From contig CABVRX010000006.1 of the NCBI GenBank assembly GCA_902500825.1, forward strand, positions 1 through 64,000: a stretch of 64,000 nucleotides of DNA, read 5' to 3'. The notes under the pieces were generated by a model. That model was not told where the DNA came from, searched no databases, and saw only the letters and a list, made by a program, of their open reading frames with translations. The DNA comes from an uncultured Nitrospira sp. GTDB lineage: Bacteria > Nitrospirota > Nitrospiria > Nitrospirales > Nitrospiraceae. A program made the translations under genes and the position numbers. Of the stretch, positions 13,405 to 20,825 are shown piece by piece. Position 1 is the stretch's first letter. The number at the start of each line of letters is the position of its first letter.

Positions 13405-14244
13405 TCACTTTGCAGACCGAAGCGACTGGCAGCGCGGGCAATAATATGCGCTTCGTTCCTCCTGAAGACGCCGAATGGTCCCACCACAGCGATGCGGACA
13501 GGATTGCCCCCCCTTCCCATAGACCAGATGCCGCCGCTTGTATTGTCCCTCTGTCCCATCGGGGGCAAAAAAATCTCGAACGCTCGATCCTCCGCAGGCA
13601 ATCGCCTCCTTGAGAACCTCCCGCATAATGCGATAGAGCCTTTCCACTTTTCCCACGGAAAGCCGTCCGACCTGCATGTTTGGGTGTAAGCCGGCCCTGA
13701 AGAGTATCTCATTCGCGTAAATGTTTCCGATGCCGGCAATAACTTGTTGATGCATCAAAAGCGGCTTCAGCCGACCGCGTCGCGTTCCCAGAATTCGCAC
13801 AAAATCAGGCTGCGACACAAGAAGCGGGTCGACCCCGAATCGACGAGCGAGATACCGCTCAAGCCCAGGCTTGTCCAGCAGGGAAAGACGGCCGAAGCGA
13901 CGAGGGTTCCAGTAGCGGAGCTCCGGCTCACGGGAGCCGTCGAACAGCAACCTGACATGAATGTGTTGTGGGGATTTTGCCTTGGTGGACTGAAACAGAA
14001 GGAGTCCCGTCATCCCAAGCTCAGCCACCACATAGCGACAGGCCTCTTCATTCACAAATTCAAGGACAACGCTCTTGCCGAATCGCTCGACCGATTGCAG
14101 GCTGGCGCCTCGATACCACGGCACGGTGGTGTAGCCTTCCCGAACGATATCCTCACGTCCAACCCATATCTCTCTTAGCCGGGCCCCGAGGAGACGAGTC
14201 CGGATCTGTCTGGCAACAACTTCTGCTTCTGGAAGCTCCGGCAT
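13405..14244 (-). CDS. mutM: formamidopyrimidine-DNA glycosylase (Fpg)
   Basis: Base-excision repair glycosylase/AP lyase that removes 8-oxoguanine and ring-opened purines. It starts MPELPEAE, giving the catalytic Pro2 and Glu3; a conserved lysine lies in FGKSV near residue 57. The helix-two-turn-helix (IGNIYANEILFRAGLHP) and the C-terminal zinc finger (CPHRCGGTI and YYCPRCQ) are complete. The length of 279 is normal. It lies upstream of the rTCA operon on the same strand, separated by a 181-bp gap holding the aclB promoter, so it is probably transcribed separately. Confidence 0.96.
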   Translation of the reverse strand: MPELPEAEVVARQIRTRLLGARLREIWVGREDIVREGYTTVPWYRGASLQSVERFGKSVVLEFVNEEACRYVVAELGMTGLLLFQSTKAKSPQHIHVRLLFDGSREPELRYWNPRRFGRLSLLDKPGLERYLARRFGVDPLLVSQPDFVRILGTRRGRLKPLLMHQQVIAGIGNIYANEILFRAGLHPNMQVGRLSVGKVERLYRIMREVLKEAIACGGSSVRDFFAPDGTEGQYKRRHLVYGKGGQSCPHRCGGTIRRLQEERSAYYCPRCQSLRSAK

Positions 14245-14337
14245 ACTTCGACCAGGTTAAAGAGAGGAGGAGTGCGACATTAGGCCACGAAGACGACGGA
14301 AAGGCAAGACGACAGTGGATGATTGGGGAAAAGATCG

Positions 14338-14766
14338 CTACCGAGGGACGGCAGAGTTACCAGCGCGCCGGAGTTGGCGGACCTGTTCAATGGCGACCTG
14401 AAGATTCGGCAGCGGCATGGCACCCGGGCGTCGAGCCATGACCAACTTCAAGACATCATCGTATGTCCGGCCTTCAACACAGCATAGATAGGCCATGACC
14501 ACTGAAACGGAGCGTCCCATGCCTGCCCGACAACAGACCAGCGTCCGACCTTTCGGTGCACGAGGTTCAAGCCATTGGATCGCTTCCATCAGCTTCAGAG
14601 GATCGGCCTTGGCAAACTCTCGAAAAGGCACTTGATGATAGTCCAGCCAGGCAGCCGGTGTAATCAAAAACTCTTCTGCCACAAGCAAAAGCGTACCGAT
14701 CACCTCAGGAGGCTCTTGGGCATCGCCGATGCTTCCCACCAACAGATTGTCCGTAATCAGATGCAT
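14338..14766 (-). CDS. dual-specificity/tyrosine-type protein phosphatase
   Basis: A small 142-residue phosphatase with the Cys-based signature CRAGMGRSVSV (CX5R) at about residue 78, and an aspartate candidate general acid upstream (WLDYHQVPF). It most resembles atypical dual-specificity phosphatases (DSPc/PTPLA-like); the substrate cannot be told. The ATG lies only 9 bp after a TATACT box, with no Shine-Dalgarno, suggesting leaderless translation. It is divergent from the zinc-ribbon gene at 14869. Confidence 0.85.
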   Translation of the reverse strand: MHLITDNLLVGSIGDAQEPPEVIGTLLLVAEEFLITPAAWLDYHQVPFREFAKADPLKLMEAIQWLEPRAPKGRTLVCCRAGMGRSVSVVMAYLCCVEGRTYDDVLKLVMARRPGAMPLPNLQVAIEQVRQLRRAGNSAVPR

Positions 14767-14775
14767 TGCGTTGTC

Positions 14776-14803
14776 AGTATATCGCGACCTTGACGGGCGT
14801 CAA
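14776..14803 (-). promoter_or_regulatory. promoter of the phosphatase gene (leaderless type)
   Basis: On the minus strand TTGACG (14798-14803), a 16-bp spacer and TATACT (14776-14781) end 9 bp before the ATG at 14766. Transcription would begin at or within a base or two of the start codon. Confidence 0.6.
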
Positions 14804-14829
14804 GCGTTCCCACTGGCTCTACGGTATGG

Positions 14830-14859
14830 TTGCGATTCCATTTCCCCGCCCGCTATACT
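14830..14859 (+). promoter_or_regulatory. promoter of the zinc-ribbon gene (leaderless type)
   Basis: TTGCGA (14830-14835), an 18-bp spacer and TATACT (14854-14859) are followed by the ATG at 14869 after 9 bp. There is no ribosome site in between, so the mRNA should be leaderless or nearly so. Confidence 0.55.
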
Positions 14860-14868
14860 CGCGTCAAC

Positions 14869-15228
14869 ATGGTCACTATTACTCAACAGGAAGTTGAACG
14901 GCGGCTGAACACGGTCCCTTGCGCCGTCTGCAAACAGTCGAGCTTCGCAATCGATGAACGGTTCATGGGAACCGATGGTGACTGGCGGGGCATCTGCAAG
15001 AAATGCTTCTACACCTTCCCGGTCCATACCGATATGGAGTTTTATCTCCGGACGCAGCCGGACGTGCCGTTTCGCTTAAAGGAGATTTCTTGCACGGCCT
15101 GTAGCCATCGCGGAGTCGACCTCGACTTCCGAGCCACGTTGTCCGTCCGAGATGCCTATTACTTCGTGACCTGCAAGGGCTGCAAACGGCAGTTCCCGGA
15201 GAAATCGTCCCTTGAGGCATTTGAATAA
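14869..15228 (+). CDS. four-CXXC zinc-ribbon protein, function unknown
   Basis: A 119-residue protein starting MVTITQQEVERRL. It has four CXXC pairs: CAVC near residue 22, CKKC near 46, CTAC near 79 and CKGC near 105, arranged as two probable zinc ribbons. A TTG 39 bp upstream would give a longer frame but falls inside the promoter, so the ATG is preferred. No enzyme motif is visible. Possible roles are nucleic-acid or protein binding, but nothing in the context proves one. Divergent from the phosphatase gene. Confidence 0.75.
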   Translation: MVTITQQEVERRLNTVPCAVCKQSSFAIDERFMGTDGDWRGICKKCFYTFPVHTDMEFYLRTQPDVPFRLKEISCTACSHRGVDLDFRATLSVRDAYYFVTCKGCKRQFPEKSSLEAFE

Positions 15229-15233
15229 GCGCC

Positions 15234-15273
15234 AGGATGTTCAAACAGAGCCTGCGGACTTTTTCAACATCCT
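15234..15273. repeat. 40-bp inverted-repeat element (decayed MITE-like copy)
   Basis: AGGATGTT at the left end is the exact inverted partner of AACATCCT at the right end, and the right half (GCGGACTTTTTCAACATCCT) matches the right end of the 120-bp element at 31636-31755 almost base for base. This looks like an internally deleted member of the same family, lying between two plus-strand genes. Confidence 0.65.
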
Positions 15274-15278
15274 AGGTG

Positions 15279-15284
15279 TATACT
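15279..15284 (+). promoter_or_regulatory. -10 box of the 60-residue acidic protein gene
   Basis: TATACT ends 7 bp before the ATG at 15292 and lies 5 bp after the 40-bp repeat, whose T-rich right end could serve as a poor -35 region. No ribosome site is present between it and the ATG. Confidence 0.4.
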
Positions 15285-15291
15285 AGATCCT

Positions 15292-15474
15292 ATGACAGAC
15301 CATCCCAATCAGCCTGATCCTTCCTCGCCAGAAGAAAAACCCAAGGCGAGAAAAGAAATTCCCCTGATCGCCATTCAAGATGATGATGCGGTTATGGCCG
15401 AAGAAATGGAGGATCTGTTCGAAGAAGACAAGGTCTCCCACCAGCACGGCAGCTCAGAGCCGGAAGCGGACTAG
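15292..15474 (+). CDS. small acidic protein, function unknown
   Basis: A 60-residue protein very rich in Glu, Asp and Pro (DDDAVMAEEMEDLFEEDK in the middle, HGSSEPEAD at the end), probably disordered. I do not recognise a family. Its base use resembles its neighbours and the frame is closed by a normal stop. The start is an ATG 7 bp after TATACT, i.e. possibly leaderless. Evidence that it is a gene is the promoter box and the coherent charged composition only. Confidence 0.5.
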   Translation: MTDHPNQPDPSSPEEKPKARKEIPLIAIQDDDAVMAEEMEDLFEEDKVSHQHGSSEPEAD

Positions 15475-15942
15475 CTGACCTAATAGCCAGCAATCGACTT
15501 CAGGAAACTTCTCGATAAAATCAGCTTGATCAGCGCCGATCAGTTCTGCCCTGCTCACACGCTTCTGCTCGACCACGCTAACCTCAGGTCGCTCGGCGTC
15601 ACAAACTTGTTCAGGCTTCGCGTTGTTAGGCCTGAACTTCAAACATGCGCCGACGTCCTCATGCCTCAGACCGGCAACCTTTCGGCAAGCGCAGTAACTT
15701 ATCCTGCGCGACGCTGCTCCAAAAAACGAGAAAGCGACGACCGTCATTACGAAACGAGACTGATCCATCAACGATTTGTCCCGTTTCCATACCTTCGCTC
15801 TTGATGTAGGACGGATGGAGCCACCAATGCTCAACGCATTATGGCAGACCGCAGCTGCCCCATCCTTCGTCGGCCGAGACTATTTGTCAGCATGTCGCGG
15901 CAGAAGACGCGCCCCGTTGGTCACCTACGCTATGGCATCTCA
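15475..15942. other. 468-bp gap without a clear gene
   Basis: Between the acidic-protein gene and the convergent Rsm22-type gene. Open frames on both strands here have no ribosome sites and no recognisable products. An inverted repeat GTTCAGGC/GCCTGAAC (15609-15616/15630-15637) is present. It may be a decayed gene or spacer. Confidence 0.4.
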
Positions 15943-17103
15943 TCATGCTGATCGAACGATCTGCGCAGCGCCATCTCGCTCAATTCGTCCCAGTGCCGAC
16001 ACTTTTCCCCTTCGTTCCTTGTGAACGATCTTTTCGATCTGCACGATCGCGCCGCGATGCCACTGATCGAAGGCTTCGTTGCGAGGAGACACCAGTCGAT
16101 CTTGCCGTCCGACTTCTTGTCGGCCTTGTTCATTACAGAGCCAGGCCCGCTTCTCGCCTTTCAGTTCCCGCAGTTCGCTCACGACTCGATAGACGTCAGG
16201 TTGCCGTTCAGTTATTGTCTTTCCGTCTTTTCGCAACAGCAGATATGAAAACTTGAGGGCATCTTTGATGAACCCCACTGCTTCATCTATTTCCAGGATC
16301 GAAATTGGCGGTTCCCAGGCCCGCTCTTCATGGCACCAATCGTCGGGCTTTGCTAAGGCTGGGCAGTTCTGCTCATGCAGGCAGGGGCTATAGATAGTGC
16401 AACGCTTCTCTTGGAGCAATCGATCTCGCACCTGATGCAGTGCTCGGGAGGTTTCTCGTAAGGCAGGCTCCACAATCATCATCGTGCCGTGCGGTGCCAG
16501 TAACATTAAGGCCTCGTCCACAAAGGCAGTTCGCGCCATGATGGGATCGCCTGTATTTATAAGAATCTCATTCAAGCAGTTGGCAAGGATGATGAGATCA
16601 AATGGTCCCTTTTGCCTCACCTGCTGCAGCCAGGCTCGTCGTTCCAAATCTCCCACATACGTCTGCAAGTCTGCTTCCTGAATACTCACCGCCCGACTGT
16701 ACCGTTCCCACAACTGTCCGGTTTGGTTAAGCGCTCTCGACGAATGATCGACAGCGGTCACTGATAACACACTGGGCAGCTTTCGCTGACGCCACCAATC
16801 GAGGACTGCTAGAGTCCCAGTCCCTGGCCCTGATCCAATGTCGAGAACAGAAAATCTTTCGACCGGTTCCGGAGTCGGCATCTCATCAAGCAACAACTGG
16901 ATTTTGGCAAGATTGACCGGCAGGAAATACTGAAGGTACGCCGCCCCCAGGAGGCCATCGTCTAAATATGTTCGAATGAGACGACTTCGCGCTTTGGTAA
17001 ACAGGCGAGACAATTCGACCACAGCCGGCACCAATCTCTCTTGTGAAACTCCTTCCCGCTCAGCAAGTTCTTTGATGGTGTTAAGGAGTATGGGTGCAAC
17101 CAT
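15943..17103 (-). CDS. Rsm22-family SAM-dependent methyltransferase
   Basis: A 386-residue protein from the ATG at 17103 (a TTG 54 bp further up has no ribosome site). The SAM-binding fold starts FSVLDIGSGPGTGTLA, with the acidic residue after strand 2 in TAVDHS and a LIILANCLNEIL strand. Downstream, a cysteine cluster CTIYSPCLHEQNCPAL...DWCHEE matches the metal-binding signature of the Rsm22/small-subunit ribosomal methyltransferase family. A role on the ribosomal small subunit is inferred from mitochondrial homologues; the bacterial target is unknown. The last 60 residues are basic. It is divergent from the small gene at 17160 and overlaps that gene's promoter. Confidence 0.8.
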   Translation of the reverse strand: MVAPILLNTIKELAEREGVSQERLVPAVVELSRLFTKARSRLIRTYLDDGLLGAAYLQYFLPVNLAKIQLLLDEMPTPEPVERFSVLDIGSGPGTGTLAVLDWWRQRKLPSVLSVTAVDHSSRALNQTGQLWERYSRAVSIQEADLQTYVGDLERRAWLQQVRQKGPFDLIILANCLNEILINTGDPIMARTAFVDEALMLLAPHGTMMIVEPALRETSRALHQVRDRLLQEKRCTIYSPCLHEQNCPALAKPDDWCHEERAWEPPISILEIDEAVGFIKDALKFSYLLLRKDGKTITERQPDVYRVVSELRELKGEKRAWLCNEQGRQEVGRQDRLVSPRNEAFDQWHRGAIVQIEKIVHKERRGKVSALGRIERDGAAQIVRSA

Positions 17104-17107
17104 GGCG

Positions 17108-17137
17108 TTGAGGCCTCGTATGAGCCTAGTGTATGCT
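17108..17137 (+). promoter_or_regulatory. probable promoter of the 82-residue gene
   Basis: TTGAGG (17108-17113), 18 bp, TATGCT (17132-17137), then GGAGGA (17149-17154) and the ATG at 17160. It lies partly inside the start of the divergent methyltransferase gene. Confidence 0.45.
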
Positions 17138-17159
17138 CGGCTTATTACGGAGGACAACC

Positions 17160-17408
17160 ATGACAGATGAAATTCTGAAGGCTTATAAAGAAGTCGAATC
17201 GGCTGTGGAACGGTATATTAGGCTCCTGCACGACCATGTTACGATGCTGCAGAACATAGAACCCCCCGGCTCCGACAAGATTATCCGATTGACGGCCGGT
17301 TCAAAAGCCATGACCGATAGTGCGGCAATCTATCTATCCTATGCGAAATATGTGGCCTATGGCATGCCGTCCAGTGAGGAAATGATTGAGGACGAGATCC
17401 AAGGATAA
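17160..17408 (+). CDS. small conserved-looking protein, function unknown
   Basis: An 82-residue, mainly helical protein starting MTDEILKAYKEVESAVERY, with an excellent GGAGGA ribosome site 5 bp before the ATG. It contains no Cys and no membrane segment; the C-terminus is acidic (MIEDEIQG). I do not recognise a family. It is monocistronic, between a likely promoter and the bidirectional terminator at 17522. Confidence 0.7.
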   Translation: MTDEILKAYKEVESAVERYIRLLHDHVTMLQNIEPPGSDKIIRLTAGSKAMTDSAAIYLSYAKYVAYGMPSSEEMIEDEIQG

Positions 17409-17521
17409 CCACATTGCTCGTATCTCGTGACGCATCGTTCCTTGAATGTTTGCAACATCCACCTGCCTCGCTGAACCGAAGCGAGCTTCACGAATCGTGA
17501 GCCATGTAGCACGGTGAAAAC

Positions 17522-17557
17522 AAAAGAGCCTGTCCGGCTCCCCGGACAGGCTCTTTT
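17522..17557. terminator. bidirectional rho-independent terminator
   Basis: A perfect 16-bp inverted repeat: AAAAGAGCCTGTCCGG (17522-17537), 4-base loop, CCGGACAGGCTCTTTT (17542-17557). The A-run and U-run make it active in both directions. It lies between convergent genes and should end both the small plus-strand gene and the minus-strand porBGDEA operon, whose last stop is at 17581. Confidence 0.92.
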
Positions 17558-17580
17558 GTCATTTACTAAGAAGCGCCGGA

Positions 17581-18915
17581 TTAAATGCTGCGCATGAAGT
17601 GGGTGACTTCGTCCTGACTGACGGCGCCTCCCATGACTTGCGACATCGCGACGTTCGTGGACTTCTTGCCGGTCAGACCAGATTCGACTTCGTCCAAGAT
17701 CAACTCCACCGGCATCGACTGACCACCATACACACGTGGGCCGCCGATGATCTTAGCTTTGGAGTAACCATAAATCGCCGTTGCCACTTCTTTGGCCAGC
17801 CACCCGACATAATTGAACTCCGGCACGACGATCAGCTTTGCATTCTTGCACAGCTCGCGCAGTTCCTTCGTTGGGAATGGACGGAGCGACCGCACTTTGA
17901 TCAACCCAACGTTGAGGCCTTTGTCCTTGCACAAACGAACCGCTTCGCGCGATTGGGCAGCTGCGCTGCCGGAGGCGATGATGATAGCCTCCGCACCTTC
18001 AACGTTTTCCGCAGTCAGCAAGCCACCCATGTACTTATTGATGTACTTGCGGGAACGTTCGACCGCCGCCCAGACTTCTTGCTGCCACACAGCGTGAATA
18101 TTGTAAGCCATGAAGTTCGACTTCTGGACCGGGGCATCGCGGGACAAACGTGCGGGAGGATTCTCCGCATCGAGGACCGGGACCGCGCCCCGCCAAGCTT
18201 CTCGCGGAGGTAACTTCATACCACGATCCTGCATGCGCACATACCCGCGGGCATGAGTGACGAAGAACCCATCGCAGCAAACTCCGACCGGCAAGGTCAC
18301 ATCGTTCTTTTCACTGATCGTGAATCCTGCCATTGTGAAATCGAACATGTCCTGCTGGTTCTCTGCATGAAAGACAATCATCCCACAATTCAGCAGGTAG
18401 GACACTTCGATATTGTCCGGTTGAATCGCAAGCGGCGCGTTGACCACCCGGCAGGTAAACATGGCAACGACCGGGAGACGGTGACCAGGCCAAGAGGCAA
18501 TACCCTCTAGACCGCGTAGCGTACCAGGTCCGGCGGTCGCGGTATAGCAACGGACACCTGCGCGGGACCCACCGGCGATTGCCGCCATGACACCGACTTC
18601 TTCTTCACCACGATAATACTCTTTCACGTAGCCTTCACCGTAGAGCACGCCGACCAGCTGCATGGTTTCGCTCTGTGGGGTGATCGGATAGGCGATGGCC
18701 AAATCCACGTTCGATCGACGGATGGCTTCCTTTGCCGCTTCGCTTCCCGTAATGAACTCTTTTGTCCGAGGCGCCTCATGAAACAGGTATTCAGGGGTCA
18801 CCACTCGCTGACTCTTCGCTTCACCATGAGGATCCTTTTTCCCATCGGACTTCGGCACAGCGACGCTGGTAATCGGATCACCCTGCGGATTCGTTTTCAC
18901 TTCGGTCTCGCTCAT
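17581..18915 (-). CDS. porA: 2-oxoacid:ferredoxin oxidoreductase alpha subunit
   Basis: Alpha subunit of a five-gene pyruvate or 2-oxoglutarate:ferredoxin oxidoreductase that carboxylates acetyl-CoA or succinyl-CoA with reduced ferredoxin in the rTCA cycle. Its 444 residues carry an N-terminal extension of about 50 residues, then the pyrimidine-binding domain: ITGSEAAKEAIRRS, YPITPQSE, YYRGEEEVGVMAA with the catalytic Glu, and ATAGPGTLRG. The transketolase C-terminal-like domain II follows (EAIIIASGSAAAQSREA, IKVRSLRPFPTKEL). It is the last gene of the operon, 41 bp after porE. Whether the substrate is pyruvate or 2-oxoglutarate cannot be decided from sequence alone; the symbol is provisional. 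Confidence 0.9.
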   Translation of the reverse strand: MSETEVKTNPQGDPITSVAVPKSDGKKDPHGEAKSQRVVTPEYLFHEAPRTKEFITGSEAAKEAIRRSNVDLAIAYPITPQSETMQLVGVLYGEGYVKEYYRGEEEVGVMAAIAGGSRAGVRCYTATAGPGTLRGLEGIASWPGHRLPVVAMFTCRVVNAPLAIQPDNIEVSYLLNCGMIVFHAENQQDMFDFTMAGFTISEKNDVTLPVGVCCDGFFVTHARGYVRMQDRGMKLPPREAWRGAVPVLDAENPPARLSRDAPVQKSNFMAYNIHAVWQQEVWAAVERSRKYINKYMGGLLTAENVEGAEAIIIASGSAAAQSREAVRLCKDKGLNVGLIKVRSLRPFPTKELRELCKNAKLIVVPEFNYVGWLAKEVATAIYGYSKAKIIGGPRVYGGQSMPVELILDEVESGLTGKKSTNVAMSQVMGGAVSQDEVTHFMRSI

Positions 18916-18956
18916 AGTTGCACCTCTTTGGCTAGTTCGAGCGTTGCCGCCCGGCC

Positions 18957-19721
18957 TTATCCTTCCCGTTTCATGTGCTCGGCAGAATGACCGAACATTG
19001 CCGCACTGCCCGTCCCGCCAGGAGTCGGGGCGAACGCCATCGGATTGGTGTGGGTCTTACCGCCGTGCACCTTCGACTGCGTGCCGGTAAAGCGTACATT
19101 TTCACCGTTCTCCGGCAGTTTGATCCCCATCTCTTCGCGAACACGCTTGAAAATCTGAGCCACTCGCTTGATCTTGAGTGTATCGGAGTCTCGGATCGTC
19201 AACATCGCATCCTCATGGCCCTGTTCCGCACAAACGGCCATCGTACAGCAATTCGTGCCCGCCCGGATCATCTTGAGAGTCAGATTCGCATAATGACAAT
19301 GCACTCCGATGAAAATGCAGGCCTCAATCTTATTGCCCCAGATCGTGAGATTAGGATGATTGGGGTTAATAACTTCTTCGGGATCGATCTTTGGATACTT
19401 CGGTCGATAGTCCGGCATCGGAATGATCATGACTTCCGGAATCTGCGCGGCAATTTCCAGAGTCGCCTTTGCTTTTTCCACTGCATGATCGTTCCAAGCC
19501 CAGAGCAACAGCGGTCCAGGGAAGAGAGTCGCGTTGGGGCTCGTCAGCATTTTACGAGCCATCTCTTCAATCACCACTTCCTCGTTCGGCTCGAGCAATC
19601 CGTAAAATAATCCCTCCCCTGGATCCGGCAGCGCCACACCCAATTGCGCGGCTGACGGAGGATGGAAACCCGCAGGTCCGGGTACGATGATACGCTCTCT
19701 AGTATCCTGTGTTGTTGCCAC
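18957..19721 (-). CDS. porE: fifth (epsilon) subunit of 2-oxoacid:ferredoxin oxidoreductase, CODH beta-like
   Basis: A 254-residue accessory subunit characteristic of the five-subunit enzymes known from Hydrogenobacter and Nitrospira. A central segment (TIWGNKIEACIFIGVHCHYANLTLKMI cut here at its core: IFIGVHCHYAN) resembles the acetyl-CoA decarbonylase/CO dehydrogenase epsilon-type fold often named CO dehydrogenase beta-subunit-like. Cysteines lie in HCHYAN, TNCCTMAVC. A Gly/Ala-rich tail ends GHSAEHMKREG. It lies between porD and porA. Its exact function is unknown; a structural or CoA/nucleotide-binding role is an inference. Confidence 0.82.
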   Translation of the reverse strand: MATTQDTRERIIVPGPAGFHPPSAAQLGVALPDPGEGLFYGLLEPNEEVVIEEMARKMLTSPNATLFPGPLLLWAWNDHAVEKAKATLEIAAQIPEVMIIPMPDYRPKYPKIDPEEVINPNHPNLTIWGNKIEACIFIGVHCHYANLTLKMIRAGTNCCTMAVCAEQGHEDAMLTIRDSDTLKIKRVAQIFKRVREEMGIKLPENGENVRFTGTQSKVHGGKTHTNPMAFAPTPGGTGSAAMFGHSAEHMKREG

Positions 19722-19743
19722 GCCCTTCCCCTTTCCTCAGGTC

Positions 19744-20067
19744 TTATCCGACGACCGGACTGGCCAAAACGGCCGTCGTGCTCTTTTCGCCGTACGTAAT
19801 GTTGTCCGTCAACGCCGCCTTCGGCAACTGATCGATCATGATCATCTTAATGGCATTGTTCTTAGCCATGTTGTCACAGACCCATACACACTGCGCACAC
19901 CCTTTACAACGGTCCACCGCGACATAAGCGGAACCATACTTGAACCCCTGTTCCTTGCCCATTTCATCGCTGTACTGAATAGTATTGGCCTCCGGGCAAT
20001 ATTGCGTACAGAGCTTACAGCTTTTCGCGGCACAGATTTCAACACTGATATCGGCTACAAGGTACAT
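19744..20067 (-). CDS. porD: 2-oxoacid:ferredoxin oxidoreductase delta (ferredoxin) subunit
   Basis: A 107-residue two-cluster ferredoxin subunit carrying electrons between the TPP site and external ferredoxin. Cluster motifs are CAAKSCKLCTQYCP and CKGCAQCVWVCD; the second lacks the proline that usually follows the last Cys. The start is the ATG at 20067 with AAAGGAG upstream; the frame can be read 34 codons further into porG but no site supports that. Genes are tightly spaced (20 bp to porG). Confidence 0.9.
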   Translation of the reverse strand: MYLVADISVEICAAKSCKLCTQYCPEANTIQYSDEMGKEQGFKYGSAYVAVDRCKGCAQCVWVCDNMAKNNAIKMIMIDQLPKAALTDNITYGEKSTTAVLASPVVG

Positions 20068-20087
20068 GAAGACTCCTTTGTGACCGG

Positions 20088-20804
20088 CTACGCGGTGGCC
20101 GCTGCCACTGGCTCTTCCGCCCGTTTGACATCGGCCGCAGCCCAACCATGATCGACGGCATAGTTCCATCCGGCCCGCATGACGGCCACGTTCTTCTCGA
20201 TCAGTTCCTGTTTCTTCTTGAACTTCCGCTCAACGACACTGTCGAGGGCGGCGGTGCCGCCTGACACCACGAAGCCTTTTCCGAGAAACCGATCCTTCAC
20301 GGCCTGATCCAATCCAGCCATGCTCGTCAGCCCTGTAATCGCGCCGATACAGCCCATCAGCGCCATGTTGGTGGCGAGGTCCATGCCTGCAACCTCTAAC
20401 GAGATCTTCGTCGCAGGAAAGTAATAGAGCTTCGCGCGAAGCTTCTTCAGCTCAGCCGCTTGATCTCTGTGAAGATTCATCGGCCCATCGTTGTTGATCA
20501 GGGCAACCCCATCTTCTTTCAAGCCGAAATAGAACGGCATCGTATAGGACTTGCCGTGGGTGATGACCTGTGGATGGAAGATGATGATGATGTGCGGAAA
20601 CGTGATTTCACCGATTTCGTAGATAGGCTCATCCGAAACACGGACATAGCTTTCGACCGGCGCCATTCGCTTTTCCGACCCATAAAACGGGACAATGGTG
20701 CTTTCACCGCCGGCATTGATGACAGCCGTACTGAGAATATGCGAGCCAGTGACGACACCCTGGCCCCCGACACCTGCCATCCGAATATTGAATCTCTTTG
20801 CCAT
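20088..20804 (-). CDS. porG: 2-oxoacid:ferredoxin oxidoreductase gamma subunit
   Basis: A 238-residue gamma subunit with the family start FNIRMAGVGGQGVVTGSHIL, then FYGSEKRMAPVESYVRVSD and the LINNDGPM segment. It completes the alpha-beta-gamma-delta core around TPP and CoA. ATG with a GAGGTC-type leader, 21 bp after porB. An Ala/Glu-rich tail of 15 residues follows the domain. Confidence 0.92.
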   Translation of the reverse strand: MAKRFNIRMAGVGGQGVVTGSHILSTAVINAGGESTIVPFYGSEKRMAPVESYVRVSDEPIYEIGEITFPHIIIIFHPQVITHGKSYTMPFYFGLKEDGVALINNDGPMNLHRDQAAELKKLRAKLYYFPATKISLEVAGMDLATNMALMGCIGAITGLTSMAGLDQAVKDRFLGKGFVVSGGTAALDSVVERKFKKKQELIEKNVAVMRAGWNYAVDHGWAAADVKRAEEPVAAATA

Positions 20805-20825
20805 GATTGACCTCCTCGTGAACGT

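Noticed and set aside
15580-15640. Possible integron attC site (GTTAGGC with GCCTAAC on the other strand, and an 8-bp inverted repeat)
   Set aside because: The second core site is imperfect (GTTAGCG), the spacing does not form a proper attC fold, and there is no integrase or gene cassette nearby.
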